Of a stretch of DNA of 64,000 nt, positions 41,181-50,303 are shown in pieces (the first letter of the stretch is position 1; each line of letters begins with the position of its first letter). The notes under the pieces are model-generated. The model ran no database searches. It was not told where the DNA came from and saw nothing but the letters and a program-made list of their open reading frames with translations. The position numbers and the translations under genes are program-made. The stretch is from 39-52-133 sp035531075 (GTDB lineage Bacteria > Pseudomonadota > Gammaproteobacteria > Burkholderiales > Gallionellaceae): NCBI GenBank assembly GCA_035531075.1, contig DATKTO010000026.1, positions 1 to 64,000 on the forward strand. The letters run 5' to 3'.

Positions 41181-43070
41181 CTATATTTTCGGAATGCACT
41201 CCTGCAACCAGAGTTCCGCACTTATCAACCGGTACAGCGGGTTTTCACTTCTTTGCTGCCCCGACAAATACCGGCTGATCAAATTTTGAATTTTTTTCTG
41301 ATCACAATATGCATGTATTCTCGCATCGGGTATCAGTAACAATTCGCGCAACATCTCACCATTGTTAGATTTGAATAATTGTTCAATCGGTGTCGGGTAA
41401 CCTTTTTTATCTTTGCGGTTCGCAATCTGCGTCTGCCCAATACTGCGTAAATACTCGCGCAAAATATATTTTGTCTGCCCATTTCTGATTTTCCATCCTA
41501 TGGGCAGTCGAGCGCAGAGTTCAACCAGGCGATAGTCGAGAAAAGGCAGGCGCGACTCAATGGCATTCGCCATGCTAACCGTATCGCCATATTGAAGTAA
41601 TCCAGGCAGTATGCGGCTCGAAAAATCCACACGCATCACCTCTTCTGCAAAACCGACTGATTTAGTTTTCCGTGCAGGAGGGAGCTTCTTCAACTCCGAA
41701 CTTACCCGCTCGATGAAATCTGCACGCATGACGCCTAGGAGGCCGGCGTGGCGATAGTTGAAATCTATCAGCCTCGGAAACACGAGTCTGGATAACCGCG
41801 TCATAAAAATACGCGCTCCAAATGCAGTCAGACAGCCCTTCAACTCGCGCCCTAAATTAATCCATTTAAATCTACGCAACAAAAATCCGAAATGTTCAAG
41901 CAAGGCTGCTGCCGCATGATCTGTATATCCTCCAAGCAACTCATCTGCCCCCTGCCCTTCCATTAGCACCACTACCTGTTGCTGAGATGCTGAGCGATCT
42001 ATATTCCACAAGGGAAATACTGCTGGAGAATATCCAGGTCCATCCATGAAGCAAATAATTTTGCGCAAGGTCTGCACCCACGAATGGTTAGGTGCTTCCA
42101 CCAACTGCAAATCAACATGAGCACAGTTTTCTACCGCCAAAGCAGCCCATTTCCGCTCGTCTACTAACGGGGAATCGGCCTGTTTCTCATACACGGAAGT
42201 GAAAGCTGTCATCCGGCTCTTGCCAGACTCCAAATGTTTATTAGCAGACGTCATCACTGCTGTTGAGTCCAGACCTCCGGACAGAGTGACTCCAACCGGA
42301 ACATCACTACGCATGCGCAACCGTACCGCATCCTCAAAAAGAGCGTCAAATTGCATCTGCACTTTACCCTGTGCCGGCGGGATGCCCGCATCAGGCCAAT
42401 CCCAATATCGCATAACAGCTAATTCATTTTTATCGAGCTTATAGACGGCGGAATGTGCAGGTTGCAGCAATTGGATGCCTTCATAAAAGCAATCCGCATT
42501 GTCATATAGAGCAGATTCCTTGAGAAAACGATACAGTGCTCTTTCATTCACGCGACGCAACTCGGGATAAAGCGCCAATAACGCTTTAGGCTCTGATGCA
42601 ATGGACAACACACCACTAGAGTGAGTAATGTAGAGAGGCTTGACGGCAAAGCGATCACGCGAAAAAAAAGCGATCCGATAACGCGGGTCCCAAATCAGAA
42701 AAGCCCAGTCACCGTTAAAACGTTCAACGCATTTATTGCCCCAAGCAAGGTAGGATCGCAGCAATACTTCTGTATCACTTTGACTGTGAAACTGATGGCC
42801 CAATGCTTCCAGTTCGGTGCGTAACTCGATGTAGTTATAAACTTCACCGTTAAAGGTAAGTGCTACTCCGGTTGATTCATCCACCATGGGCTGGTGTCCA
42901 GCAGAGCTGGTATCAATGATGGACAAGCGGCGATGTCCCAACCAGGCTCCAGGCACCTGCCAAACACCACGGTCATTCGGCCCACGATGAGCAAGCGTAT
43001 CCAGCGCTTGATTTGCTAGCTCATTACTTACAGGCAGAGTGTCTCCAATAATCGCTAAAATTCCGCACAT
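41181..43070 (-). CDS. asnB: AsnB-like asparagine synthase (glutamine-hydrolysing), second copy
   Basis: 629 residues. Cys2 glutaminase (MCGILAIIGD, RGPNDRGVW, FNGEVYNYIELRTEL) and synthetase half with GVTLSGGLDSTAVM and VVLMEGQGADELLGGYTDH. The loop ENA-IESRLPFLDYRLVELCA is typical of the EPS-linked AsnB group. It differs clearly from the copy at 25.8 kb, so it is not a duplicate. It heads an operon with YdcF-, PssE-, PssD- and GT2-like genes running toward it; being last in the transcript it is probably used on the sugar product. Substrate unknown. Confidence 0.88.
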   Translation of the reverse strand: MCGILAIIGDTLPVSNELANQALDTLAHRGPNDRGVWQVPGAWLGHRRLSIIDTSSAGHQPMVDESTGVALTFNGEVYNYIELRTELEALGHQFHSQSDTEVLLRSYLAWGNKCVERFNGDWAFLIWDPRYRIAFFSRDRFAVKPLYITHSSGVLSIASEPKALLALYPELRRVNERALYRFLKESALYDNADCFYEGIQLLQPAHSAVYKLDKNELAVMRYWDWPDAGIPPAQGKVQMQFDALFEDAVRLRMRSDVPVGVTLSGGLDSTAVMTSANKHLESGKSRMTAFTSVYEKQADSPLVDERKWAALAVENCAHVDLQLVEAPNHSWVQTLRKIICFMDGPGYSPAVFPLWNIDRSASQQQVVVLMEGQGADELLGGYTDHAAAALLEHFGFLLRRFKWINLGRELKGCLTAFGARIFMTRLSRLVFPRLIDFNYRHAGLLGVMRADFIERVSSELKKLPPARKTKSVGFAEEVMRVDFSSRILPGLLQYGDTVSMANAIESRLPFLDYRLVELCARLPIGWKIRNGQTKYILREYLRSIGQTQIANRKDKKGYPTPIEQLFKSNNGEMLRELLLIPDARIHAYCDQKKIQNLISRYLSGQQRSENPLYRLISAELWLQECIPKI

Positions 43071-43138
43071 AATTTATTCACCCAATTAGAATAGCAACTT
43101 GTCGCACTTCCCTGGGATGATGCCCTGTTCTTAGCGAA

Positions 43139-43831
43139 TCATGGGGCGTCCCAGAGCTCCTGCTGGGAACCAGGTGGCCCTGGCCAGAAGCAGCACTTTA
43201 CCCAAAGTAGAGCAATAGACTGGAAAACTATGGACTCCACGCCGCTGCTCGACCGCCACCATGTATCGGGATCGTAGTCACTGGGCCAACCCGCTAGCAC
43301 ACCTATGCGAACTTTCTGCCCTAATGCCATCTGAAATAGCAAGCGCGAGCGGCGCGAGTGTGCGCCCGATGAATAAAGATCAATAGCGACGAGCGTAATA
43401 CCCAGCTTTTGTGCTGAGTCGCGGAGCGCCACGGCACTCAAAAACGTGCGCTCCTGTGCCGATGCTGGAGTCGGTACAACAATAATCGCGTTGCGCGGTA
43501 CGCCGTGCTGCGCGAGGTAGTCGGCAGCCATCTTGGCGTAATTACTGTGTATGGACAATTCAGACCAACCCAAAATCGGACCTCCGGTTGTCACGACGCG
43601 CTCATAGCCACCTTTTTTGAAGGTCTGTACCGCTTGATCAAGCTCTTTTGGAGCAAGCCACCCCTCTATCACCAAAACGCGCGCTCCGACCGGCTCGTTC
43701 TGCGCAAGGAATGAGTAAATATTGCGTACCACGAACAGAGAGATCACGAGAGCAATAGCGAGCAAGAAAAACCAACCAAAGATCGTTGGCATCCAAATTT
43801 TGCGTGGGTGGAAAAGCGCAATGCGTATCAT
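43139..43831 (-). CDS. YdcF/ElyC-family (DUF218) membrane protein
   Basis: 230 residues. An N-terminal membrane helix (IFGWFFLLAIALVISLFVV) anchors a DUF218 domain: ARVLVIEGWLAPKELDQAV, GGYERVVTTGGPI, ADYLAQHGVPRNAIIVV, RDSAQKLGITLVAIDLYSSGAHSRRSRLLFQMAL. The family (SanA, YdcF, ElyC) influences envelope polymers in other bacteria. It starts 16 bases after the PssE-like gene. Exact reaction unknown. Confidence 0.78.
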   Translation of the reverse strand: MIRIALFHPRKIWMPTIFGWFFLLAIALVISLFVVRNIYSFLAQNEPVGARVLVIEGWLAPKELDQAVQTFKKGGYERVVTTGGPILGWSELSIHSNYAKMAADYLAQHGVPRNAIIVVPTPASAQERTFLSAVALRDSAQKLGITLVAIDLYSSGAHSRRSRLLFQMALGQKVRIGVLAGWPSDYDPDTWWRSSSGVESIVFQSIALLWVKCCFWPGPPGSQQELWDAP

Positions 43832-43847
43832 CGTTCCCTAACTCATA

Positions 43848-44327
43848 TCAACATCCATCAATGAATTCTCGTATCGCTTTTACCAGCCCACTCGACGCAT
43901 GTGACTCGATCCTCTGTGATCCACGCAGATTGTCGATGCCTGCTAATTTAGTGACTAATTCTCTCTCGTCCCACGCCACCGCTACCGAATCGAAGCGACG
44001 AAACTGCTCCGCAGTTGCGACCTGATGATCGTTGCGAGTCTCTCGCAGATTGGCACGCCGCGGTATGACCAGAATAGGTTTACCAAATTGAAGAGCTGTG
44101 ATGATTGATCCCGTGCCAGCATGAGCGACGATCACTTTGGCAGCGCCATACTTGCGTTTGAATTCTTCTGGTTCAAGGAAGTTTGTCCATTGAATATTCG
44201 AAGGCTGGTATTCCGACTGTCCGATCTGCGCGAAAACATCATCGCGTCCATTCTCTTTCGCCCATCGATCGACAGTGCTCACCAGCCGATCAAAAGGCAT
44301 TTGCGCACCGACTGTCACGAATATCAC
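43848..44327 (-). CDS. PssE/Alg13-like glycosyltransferase catalytic subunit
   Basis: 159 residues from GTG 44327, which overlaps the PssD-like stop as GTGA; an open frame upstream only runs antisense of function. V-I-F-V-T-V-G-A-Q-M-P-F-D-R-L is the classical start, and VIVAHAGTGSIITALQFGKP then LIVIPRRANLRE-type sequence (KPILVIPRRANLRETRNDHQ) is the UDP-sugar-binding C-terminal GT28 signature. It needs the membrane-anchored PssD-like partner, as Alg13 needs Alg14, to add the second sugar to a lipid carrier. Confidence 0.85.
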   Translation of the reverse strand: MIFVTVGAQMPFDRLVSTVDRWAKENGRDDVFAQIGQSEYQPSNIQWTNFLEPEEFKRKYGAAKVIVAHAGTGSIITALQFGKPILVIPRRANLRETRNDHQVATAEQFRRFDSVAVAWDERELVTKLAGIDNLRGSQRIESHASSGLVKAIREFIDGC

Positions 44328-44818
44328 AGCACTGTCCCCCGGTAAAACGGCCCACCCGGCTTGGCCAATTGCGGCCACTGTGTCAACCACAAGTCCGCAT
44401 ACTTGCCTATCATTTGTCCTGATAGAGATAGCTCTTCCACATTGGCGATACTGTCGATCCAGATGGTTTTGATCCCGAACCACTTGGCCAGCCGCAAGGA
44501 AAAATAACCCGGCAAAGCGCCGGTCGATATGACCAGATCAGGTTTTTCACGCAATAAAATATACGCCAGTTTCACGAGTGTCTGCGACCATCGAAATTTA
44601 TTCCACCGCGTCACATCCAGAATCGTGTAGAAGCGCGCAGAACCTGCTTCGCTGCGGTATGCTTTATCTACGGTTGCAAACACAACAACATGTCCCTCGA
44701 AGGCCGGCGAAAGCCGGATCAGTTCAACCCAATGTCCTCCGCCACTGGAAACAGCGAGGATTTTTTTCTTCCCCGGGATAATATCTACTGCTGCGCCCTC
44801 CCTGGCCTCACCGTTCAT
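44324..44818 (-). CDS. PssD/Alg14-like membrane-anchoring glycosyltransferase subunit
   Basis: 164 residues from ATG 44818, which lies 11 bases inside the end of the GT2 gene; further upstream frame is not used. KKILAVSSGGGHWVELIRLS (Gly-rich nucleotide-binding-like start) and EKPDLVISTGALPGYFSLRLAKWFGIKTIWIDS are the Alg14/PssD signature. It recruits the PssE-like catalytic subunit to the membrane. The pair works as one GT28-type enzyme. Confidence 0.86.
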   Translation of the reverse strand: MNGEAREGAAVDIIPGKKKILAVSSGGGHWVELIRLSPAFEGHVVVFATVDKAYRSEAGSARFYTILDVTRWNKFRWSQTLVKLAYILLREKPDLVISTGALPGYFSLRLAKWFGIKTIWIDSIANVEELSLSGQMIGKYADLWLTQWPQLAKPGGPFYRGTVL

Positions 44819-45806
44819 GGCCGTCCCGAGATGAAATCGAAAAAGTGTCGAATCTTTCTCCGTTTTCGTTTTGTTGTGACTGGCGTATCCGTTGATGATA
44901 TTTGTCAACAGTGCGGCGCTTGCCAAAAATGAGCGATTGCAGCTCGAATCGCCGCAGGAACCGACGGAATTCCTTGTTCTCAAATCTGGGTACTCCGCTC
45001 AGCATGGCCTTGAGGTAACCCCAAAGGATTCCCCATCCCCCAACGATGTAAGGCTTCTCGAACATACGATAGAGGGCCACAGCTGCGACATAATAAAGTG
45101 CGGAGCCCATGAAATACTTTCCAAACCCCCACCGCAAGCGGCCCACCCAAATGCTATGCTGGCTACTGCCCATCTGCCGCAGGTGTATAAACCGAAGTTC
45201 CGGGCGATCTTCTGATAGAGCGATCCAGCTTTTCATTCGGCACATGTGGCCATCGATCCCGTCCCAACTAACCTGCCGGACAAATCCTCCAATCTCCTTA
45301 AAGGCAGATGTCCGATAGAGCTTTATTTGTCCAACAGCGTTCTCATCTCCCAAGCGCTCTGAAGTTAGTCTTCCATCCTTTTCTCGCAGATAAGGCTTTC
45401 CGGAAAAATTCGCCAAGCGGGGAGTGGCTTCCATCTCATCCAAAACCCGTTCGAAATAGGTGGGTGGAATCTCAAGATCGAGATCCAACTTACAGAGGTA
45501 AGCGAAATCATCAATATTTACGGTATTTAGCCCAGCATAAAAAGCATCTATGACCCCCGGGCCAACAGCACGTCTTCCCCGATCACTTCGGGTTACGATT
45601 TTGATCCAGTCATGCTGACTCGCATACTCTTCCAATATTTGCGGAGTCTTATCCGTCGAACCGTCGTCGACGATGACCCACTTAGTCGGACGAACCGACT
45701 GAGCAACTATGGAGTCAAGAGTTTGCCGCATGTAGTCTGCTTCATCGCGGCAGGGGGATATCAGCACATAACTGTTGGAGAGTTCCATAATGGGAGCAAG
45801 ATACAT
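44808..45806 (-). CDS. Glycosyltransferase family 2
   Basis: 332 residues from ATG 45806; an ATG at 45788 (MELSNSYVLISPCRDE) is equally possible as neither has a strong ribosome site. VLISPCRDEADYMRQTLDSI, then PTKWVIVDDGSTDKTPQIL (GT2 motif with D-D) and LCKLDLDLEIPPTYF (the D-L-D metal motif) are clear. A C-terminal hydrophobic part (YFMGSALYYVAAVALYRM) may touch the membrane. First gene of the operon reading toward asnB. Confidence 0.85.
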   Translation of the reverse strand: MYLAPIMELSNSYVLISPCRDEADYMRQTLDSIVAQSVRPTKWVIVDDGSTDKTPQILEEYASQHDWIKIVTRSDRGRRAVGPGVIDAFYAGLNTVNIDDFAYLCKLDLDLEIPPTYFERVLDEMEATPRLANFSGKPYLREKDGRLTSERLGDENAVGQIKLYRTSAFKEIGGFVRQVSWDGIDGHMCRMKSWIALSEDRPELRFIHLRQMGSSQHSIWVGRLRWGFGKYFMGSALYYVAAVALYRMFEKPYIVGGWGILWGYLKAMLSGVPRFENKEFRRFLRRFELQSLIFGKRRTVDKYHQRIRQSQQNENGERFDTFSISSRDGHER

Positions 45807-46203
45807 GGCTTGATGTGGTTTCTAGTCTATCTTCAATGTGCTATGTTGCGCAAACAATTCTGTTGTGTGCATCGCGTCAAAATTGACCCTGCTTCCACCT
45901 ACTGTTTTGACACCCTCTGAGTGTTACTTTCTGCTTAATGATAGAACGTTTCAGGCTGGCGGAAGGGCAGTGCCACTTTGACTTGGAGGTCAGCCAATGT
46001 TACACAATTTGGCAGGTAAGAACTGGAAGCTCGCATCGCCTGTGCACGGTGTAAAGTCAGTAGATAATGCAACTAGGTGCGGCACAATTCTTGACTAACA
46101 AGATCATTGCCCAATATTTTTTTTCTTGTGTATAAATTGGCAGACTTATGACAAACATATCAATAAGAAACTGCATTTCTCTCCTTTTCGCTTTGGGACG
46201 AAA
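45807..46203. other. Divergent spacer between GT2 and deacetylase genes
   Basis: About 400 bases that must hold both promoters. The stretch GTCAAAATTGACCCTG at about 45877 to TTTTGACACC recalls an insertion-sequence end, but too little is left to name it. No supported gene. Confidence 0.35.
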
Positions 46204-46905
46204 ATGAATATTTTCGGTCTAGTCTCATTCTTAACTGGAGTTCTGGTCATGTGGTTAGGTCTGCCATATCTGCTAAAGCTATGGCAAATTGCCAGCCTGC
46301 GCAGGCTATGTCGACAATGTCGAGTCATCGTACTTACATACGATGACGGCCCTGGTGAAGTTCTTACGCCTGCTCTATTGGATCTGCTTGCAAGCAACAA
46401 TGTTCATGCGAATTTTTTTATGCTTGGGCACAAAGTTGAATCGTTCTCGAATCAGGCTCTCGATGTAGCGGCCAAAGGCCATGCCATTGGATCTCACTCT
46501 TTTAAACACCTCCATGCGTGGAAGAAAAACCCTTTTGATGTCAAAAGTGATATTCAGGCGGGTTTTCGGATATGCAAACCAATTTTTTCTTCCAACTTGT
46601 TTAGGCCCCCGTATGGAAAGATCACGCTGGCAACGTTGCTGCAGACTTGGATCGCGCACCAAAAATTGGCATGGTGGACTATCGATTCAACGGATACCTG
46701 GACAAACCCATTACCTATTGAAAAGATTGTTAACCGCGTAAAAAATGAAGGGGGTGGGGTAGTTTTAATGCACGATCATGACCGTAAGGACGCTGGCGCG
46801 CATAATTATGTGATTGATATGACTCTCAGGCTTATTCAATTGGCTCGCGCTGAGGGCTACAATATTCTTACGATTCAGGATCTGGAGGGGGCTTCGAGCC
46901 GATGA
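46204..46905 (+). CDS. Polysaccharide deacetylase (NodB homology, CE4)
   Basis: 233 residues from ATG 46204 (a longer frame lacks a good start). An N-terminal hydrophobic helix (GLVSFLTGVLVMWLGLPYLL) acts as membrane anchor. NodB motifs: VLTYDDGPG (motif 1, catalytic Asp pair), GSHSFKH (motif 2, S-H-x3-H metal site), FRPPYGK (motif 3), TIDSTDTW (motif 4) and VLMHDHD (motif 5). It removes N-acetyl groups from a sugar polymer or lipid-linked sugar. Divergent from the GT2 operon. Confidence 0.88.
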   Translation: MNIFGLVSFLTGVLVMWLGLPYLLKLWQIASLRRLCRQCRVIVLTYDDGPGEVLTPALLDLLASNNVHANFFMLGHKVESFSNQALDVAAKGHAIGSHSFKHLHAWKKNPFDVKSDIQAGFRICKPIFSSNLFRPPYGKITLATLLQTWIAHQKLAWWTIDSTDTWTNPLPIEKIVNRVKNEGGGVVLMHDHDRKDAGAHNYVIDMTLRLIQLARAEGYNILTIQDLEGASSR

Positions 46906-46911
46906 GGCACT

Positions 46912-48141
46912 CTATGCAACCGTGGGTTCATTGATGACTAAACGGAAAAGTTTCGCTAACTTTTCCGCTTCGATATCAACTGAGTGTCGTTCCAGCACCC
47001 GCTGATGAGCAGAGTCTCCCATTTTTTTCAGCACTTCTGCAGGCGTCGCCAAAAACTCTTTCAGAGCAGACACCAATGCTTCTACATCCCCCGGAGGGAA
47101 AATCCAGCCATCTTCACCCGCGCGAACCAACTCAGGGATACCAGCAATGTGCGTTGTCAAGACAGGCCTCCGCAATGCCATGGCCTCCATAATCACTACC
47201 GGCAACCCCTCTGCAAAGCTGGGTAACAACAATGCTCGGGCAGACAAAATTTCTTTTCTTACCTGATCGCTACTGATCCAGCCGGTAATCCGCACTTTTC
47301 CATGCAACTTGCGCTCTACAATCAGCTTCTCTAATTCGGCGCGCATTTCTCCATCTCCTGCCAATATCACCTCAAGCTCGATTCCTTCTTGGGCAAGACT
47401 GTGCACCGCATCCACAAGAAGCATTTGACCCTTTTGTTCACACAATCTGCCAACGCACACCACACGGGGTGCCACTGGAATCGATACTGCAGGAACATCA
47501 AAAAATAACTGATCCAAGCCGCAATGTACTACATGAACTTTGGGCCAATCGACATAATCTATCCACCGATACAACTGGCTACGACCAAAGGAACTTATTG
47601 CGCGCACAAAGGCAGAATGCTTTACCTTCTCCCTGATCGCCAAAAACTCCGGCTTGTCGAATTCTTCCGGACCATGGACTGTAAAACTGAACGAAGGTCC
47701 ACCCATGGTGTGTGCAAGCATTACAATTTCCGCCGAGTTGGTGCCAAAATGAGCATGAACATGCTGTGCACCGAATGCTTTCAGCCAGGGAATAATTCGG
47801 CAAGCCTCTGCCAGGTAGATCAGGTGAAAAAATAAAGGACGGTCCGCACGTATGCCCATTTTTAGCGCTAACTGCAAAGCCAGAAAAAAACGAAACGGTC
47901 TGGTAACTAAAATTCTCACAACCGCCAATAGCAGGCCGACTGCGCCAGACTTCAAGACGAAGCATGTACGCTCACGTTCTTTCACATCTTCAGCATCCAC
48001 TAGATCAGCGTTCCACCCACGCAACGCGATCCGCTGAATCGCGAAGCCTTGACGCTCTAAGGCATGAATCTCACGGCGGATAAACGTGTGGCTTACCTTG
48101 GGATACTGGTTAACAAAATAGGCGATTCGAAATTGATTCAC
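46912..48141 (-). CDS. Glycosyltransferase family 4 (colanic-acid WcaL-like)
   Basis: 409 residues. FRIAYFVNQYPKVSHTFIRR is the characteristic start of this group, VHAHFGTNSAEIVMLAHTM follows, and APRVVCVGRLCEQKGQMLLV, VILAGDGEMRAELEKL, SFAEGLPVVIMEAMALRRPVL (E-G-x-P-x3-x-E-A-M-A, nucleotide-sugar binding) complete the GT4 core. Cytoplasmic, likely membrane-associated. Probably the last gene of the minus operon that begins near 52.2 kb. Confidence 0.9.
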   Translation of the reverse strand: MNQFRIAYFVNQYPKVSHTFIRREIHALERQGFAIQRIALRGWNADLVDAEDVKERERTCFVLKSGAVGLLLAVVRILVTRPFRFFLALQLALKMGIRADRPLFFHLIYLAEACRIIPWLKAFGAQHVHAHFGTNSAEIVMLAHTMGGPSFSFTVHGPEEFDKPEFLAIREKVKHSAFVRAISSFGRSQLYRWIDYVDWPKVHVVHCGLDQLFFDVPAVSIPVAPRVVCVGRLCEQKGQMLLVDAVHSLAQEGIELEVILAGDGEMRAELEKLIVERKLHGKVRITGWISSDQVRKEILSARALLLPSFAEGLPVVIMEAMALRRPVLTTHIAGIPELVRAGEDGWIFPPGDVEALVSALKEFLATPAEVLKKMGDSAHQRVLERHSVDIEAEKLAKLFRLVINEPTVA

Positions 48142-48349
48142 TGCTTCTCCATTTTATGCAATTGGATATGTCTAATGTGTTGGATGAGCAAGGTCCTCCG
48201 GATTGACCTTGCATTATCTTCACGGGACATTATTCTGTAGCAGCAAGAACATGATTCAAAAGCTTCTATGCTTGTTGAACCTGCCCCTGCAAATTTTCAC
48301 GGCTTCAGAGGTCCACGGTATGTCCTTCAAGAAGATAAGTTTTGATAAC

Positions 48350-49174
48350 TCATTCCGGGCTCGATAACGCCCCGAATTCCGCCTTGTCACTCAGCACCTC
48401 TTCAACCAATTTCAGGTCAATAAGTTTAGCTTCGGCCGAAAAGCCATAAACCAGCGCAGTATTGCAGAGAATGTTGATTCGCCTGGGAATACACTGGCTG
48501 GCCTCTGCAATCCTGTCATAGGCCTCGGTGGTGAAAAGAGGCGTTTTACGGCCAGAAACTTCCAAGCGATGTTTGATATAGTTCTGTACATCAGTTGCTT
48601 CAAAAGGCTTGAGATGGAAATCAAACTCAACGCGTTGAGAAAACTGCTGAAGATCGGGGCGCTTGAGCAGATCCTGCAGCTGCGGTTGTCCTACCAGCAT
48701 GATCTGCAACAACTGACTTTTGTCTGCATTTATATTTGAGAGCATACGCAATGATTCCAGGGCATCGGGACTTAGATTCTGTGCCTCATCAACGATTAGC
48801 AATACCGACTTCCCCAAGCCATGCTGCTCAATCAGAAAACGCTGGAACGTGTCAAAGAGTGCCACTTGGGACATCCCTTCGTAGGGTAGCCCAAAAGCCA
48901 GCATGATCCATTCCAATAAATTGGCAATCTCGCGGTGGGTGTTGTACACCAGGCCCACAGCAAGGGTAGAATCCAAGTTGTTGAGCAGATGCCGGATCAA
49001 CGTAGTCTTGCCGCAACCAATCTCCCCGCTGATTACCATAAATCCTGATCTGTTTTTGATACCGAGCTCCATCATCGCGTACGCATAGGTATGGCGGCGA
49101 CCGAAATACAGAAAATCCGGGTCGGGTTGAATCGAGAACGGGGGTTCCTTTAAACCATAAAACTCTTTATACAT
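48350..49174 (-). CDS. XrtA/PEP-CTERM-associated AAA ATPase (ExeA-like)
   Basis: 274 residues from ATG 49174 (MYKEFYGLKEPPFSIQPDPD, the standard start; the frame is open 20 codons further). Walker A is VISGEIGCGKTTLIRHLL, Walker B is VLLIVDEAQNLSPDALE, and RVEFDFHLKPFEATDVQNYI with IPRRINILCNTAL is the arginine-finger region. ExeA-like ATPases of this size are regular members of exosortase-A EPS clusters. It fits the idea that an exosortase lies near, though none is in the window. Confidence 0.88.
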   Translation of the reverse strand: MYKEFYGLKEPPFSIQPDPDFLYFGRRHTYAYAMMELGIKNRSGFMVISGEIGCGKTTLIRHLLNNLDSTLAVGLVYNTHREIANLLEWIMLAFGLPYEGMSQVALFDTFQRFLIEQHGLGKSVLLIVDEAQNLSPDALESLRMLSNINADKSQLLQIMLVGQPQLQDLLKRPDLQQFSQRVEFDFHLKPFEATDVQNYIKHRLEVSGRKTPLFTTEAYDRIAEASQCIPRRINILCNTALVYGFSAEAKLIDLKLVEEVLSDKAEFGALSSPE

Positions 49175-49307
49175 GCTATGTTGGTATCCAGTAGATAAAT
49201 TTTTGGGTTTTGACTTGTGCGACATCAACCTCAATTTTCGTTATGGACGACTTTATTGTGATTACCCAAGATCCATATCAGTATAAGTTTTACCAGCGCC
49301 AGCATCC

Positions 49308-50303
49308 TCACTTATACTCTATCAAGCGTGCCGTTCTTCCGGCCAACCTATTATTCACAAAGTTCAACTGCCCCACTGCCTCCGGAAATTTTCCCAGTAC
49401 AAGAAATAGAGCGCTCAACCAGTTTTCCCTCACGGATCTTGTGCCATGTAAAGCAAGACGGACAACCTGCGCCGGATAGATAAGCAGTATCGCCCATCCC
49501 CATATCCCCAAGCTAGTTGAAATGCAGACTGTTACCACAGGAATACCCACCCCCCAAATCCAGACACGCCTTGATGCTTTAACTCGATGCCTCTCCGGTA
49601 GTGCGCCGTGCAGATGCGCACCTTCAGCATAAGCGTATCCGCAACGCATCGTTCGTTTCCACCACTGTCCGATACGTGAAATTGCCGCATCATGCAGCGT
49701 CATTTCCTCGCCTATTCGCCATATTTTCCAGCCTTCTAACCTTAGCCTCACACATAGTTCAGACTCTTCACCGGCAATGAGATCGCCGCGGTATCCGCCA
49801 ACGAGTTCAAAGGCATCGGCACGCATCATCGCGTCGCCACCGCAGTACTTTGCCGCCCCCACTGGCGTATCCCACTCCATATCGCACAACAAGTTGTACA
49901 CGGTGCGATCGGGAAAACGCTCGCGTCGCCTACCACAGACTACAGCCACATCCTGGTGTTCACTCAGGAACAGAACTGCCTTATCCAGCCAACCCACCAC
50001 CACCTCGCAATCGCCATCCACAAATTGGATATAAACCAATTCTGGAGCCAGCTCTCGAAGACGCTTGAAACCCTCATTCCTTGCCCGAGCAGCGGTAAAA
50101 GGACGCATCATATCCAGTTCGACCACGACAACCCCCAGGCTGCGGGCCATATCCACTGAACCATCCATAGAACCGGAGTCTACATACACCACTCTTCCCA
50201 CTTGATCCAAAACAGATATCAGGCATTTGCGCAAACGATCTCCCTCGTTGCGGCCAATGGCCACCAACCCGACTTGCGCCGCCGGGAGTTGGATTTCAGA
50301 CAT
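49308..50303 (-). CDS. Glycosyltransferase family 2
   Basis: 331 residues. VGLVAIGRNEGDRLRKCLIS and VVYVDSGSMDGSVDMARSLG (GT2 start and D-S-G-S) with YIQFVDGDCEVVVGWLD (D-G-D metal motif), then GGDAMMRADAFELVGGYRGD. C-terminal hydrophobic region (WIWGVGIPVVTVCISTSLGI, WAILLIYPAQVVRLAL) makes two membrane segments. Its first 8 bases overlap the sulfotransferase gene. Confidence 0.88.
   Translation of the reverse strand: MSEIQLPAAQVGLVAIGRNEGDRLRKCLISVLDQVGRVVYVDSGSMDGSVDMARSLGVVVVELDMMRPFTAARARNEGFKRLRELAPELVYIQFVDGDCEVVVGWLDKAVLFLSEHQDVAVVCGRRRERFPDRTVYNLLCDMEWDTPVGAAKYCGGDAMMRADAFELVGGYRGDLIAGEESELCVRLRLEGWKIWRIGEEMTLHDAAISRIGQWWKRTMRCGYAYAEGAHLHGALPERHRVKASRRVWIWGVGIPVVTVCISTSLGIWGWAILLIYPAQVVRLALHGTRSVRENWLSALFLVLGKFPEAVGQLNFVNNRLAGRTARLIEYK

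Noticed and set aside
45860..46020. IS21-like end (GTCAAAATTGACCC / TTTTGACACC)
   Set aside because: Too short and imperfect, no transposase trace beside it.
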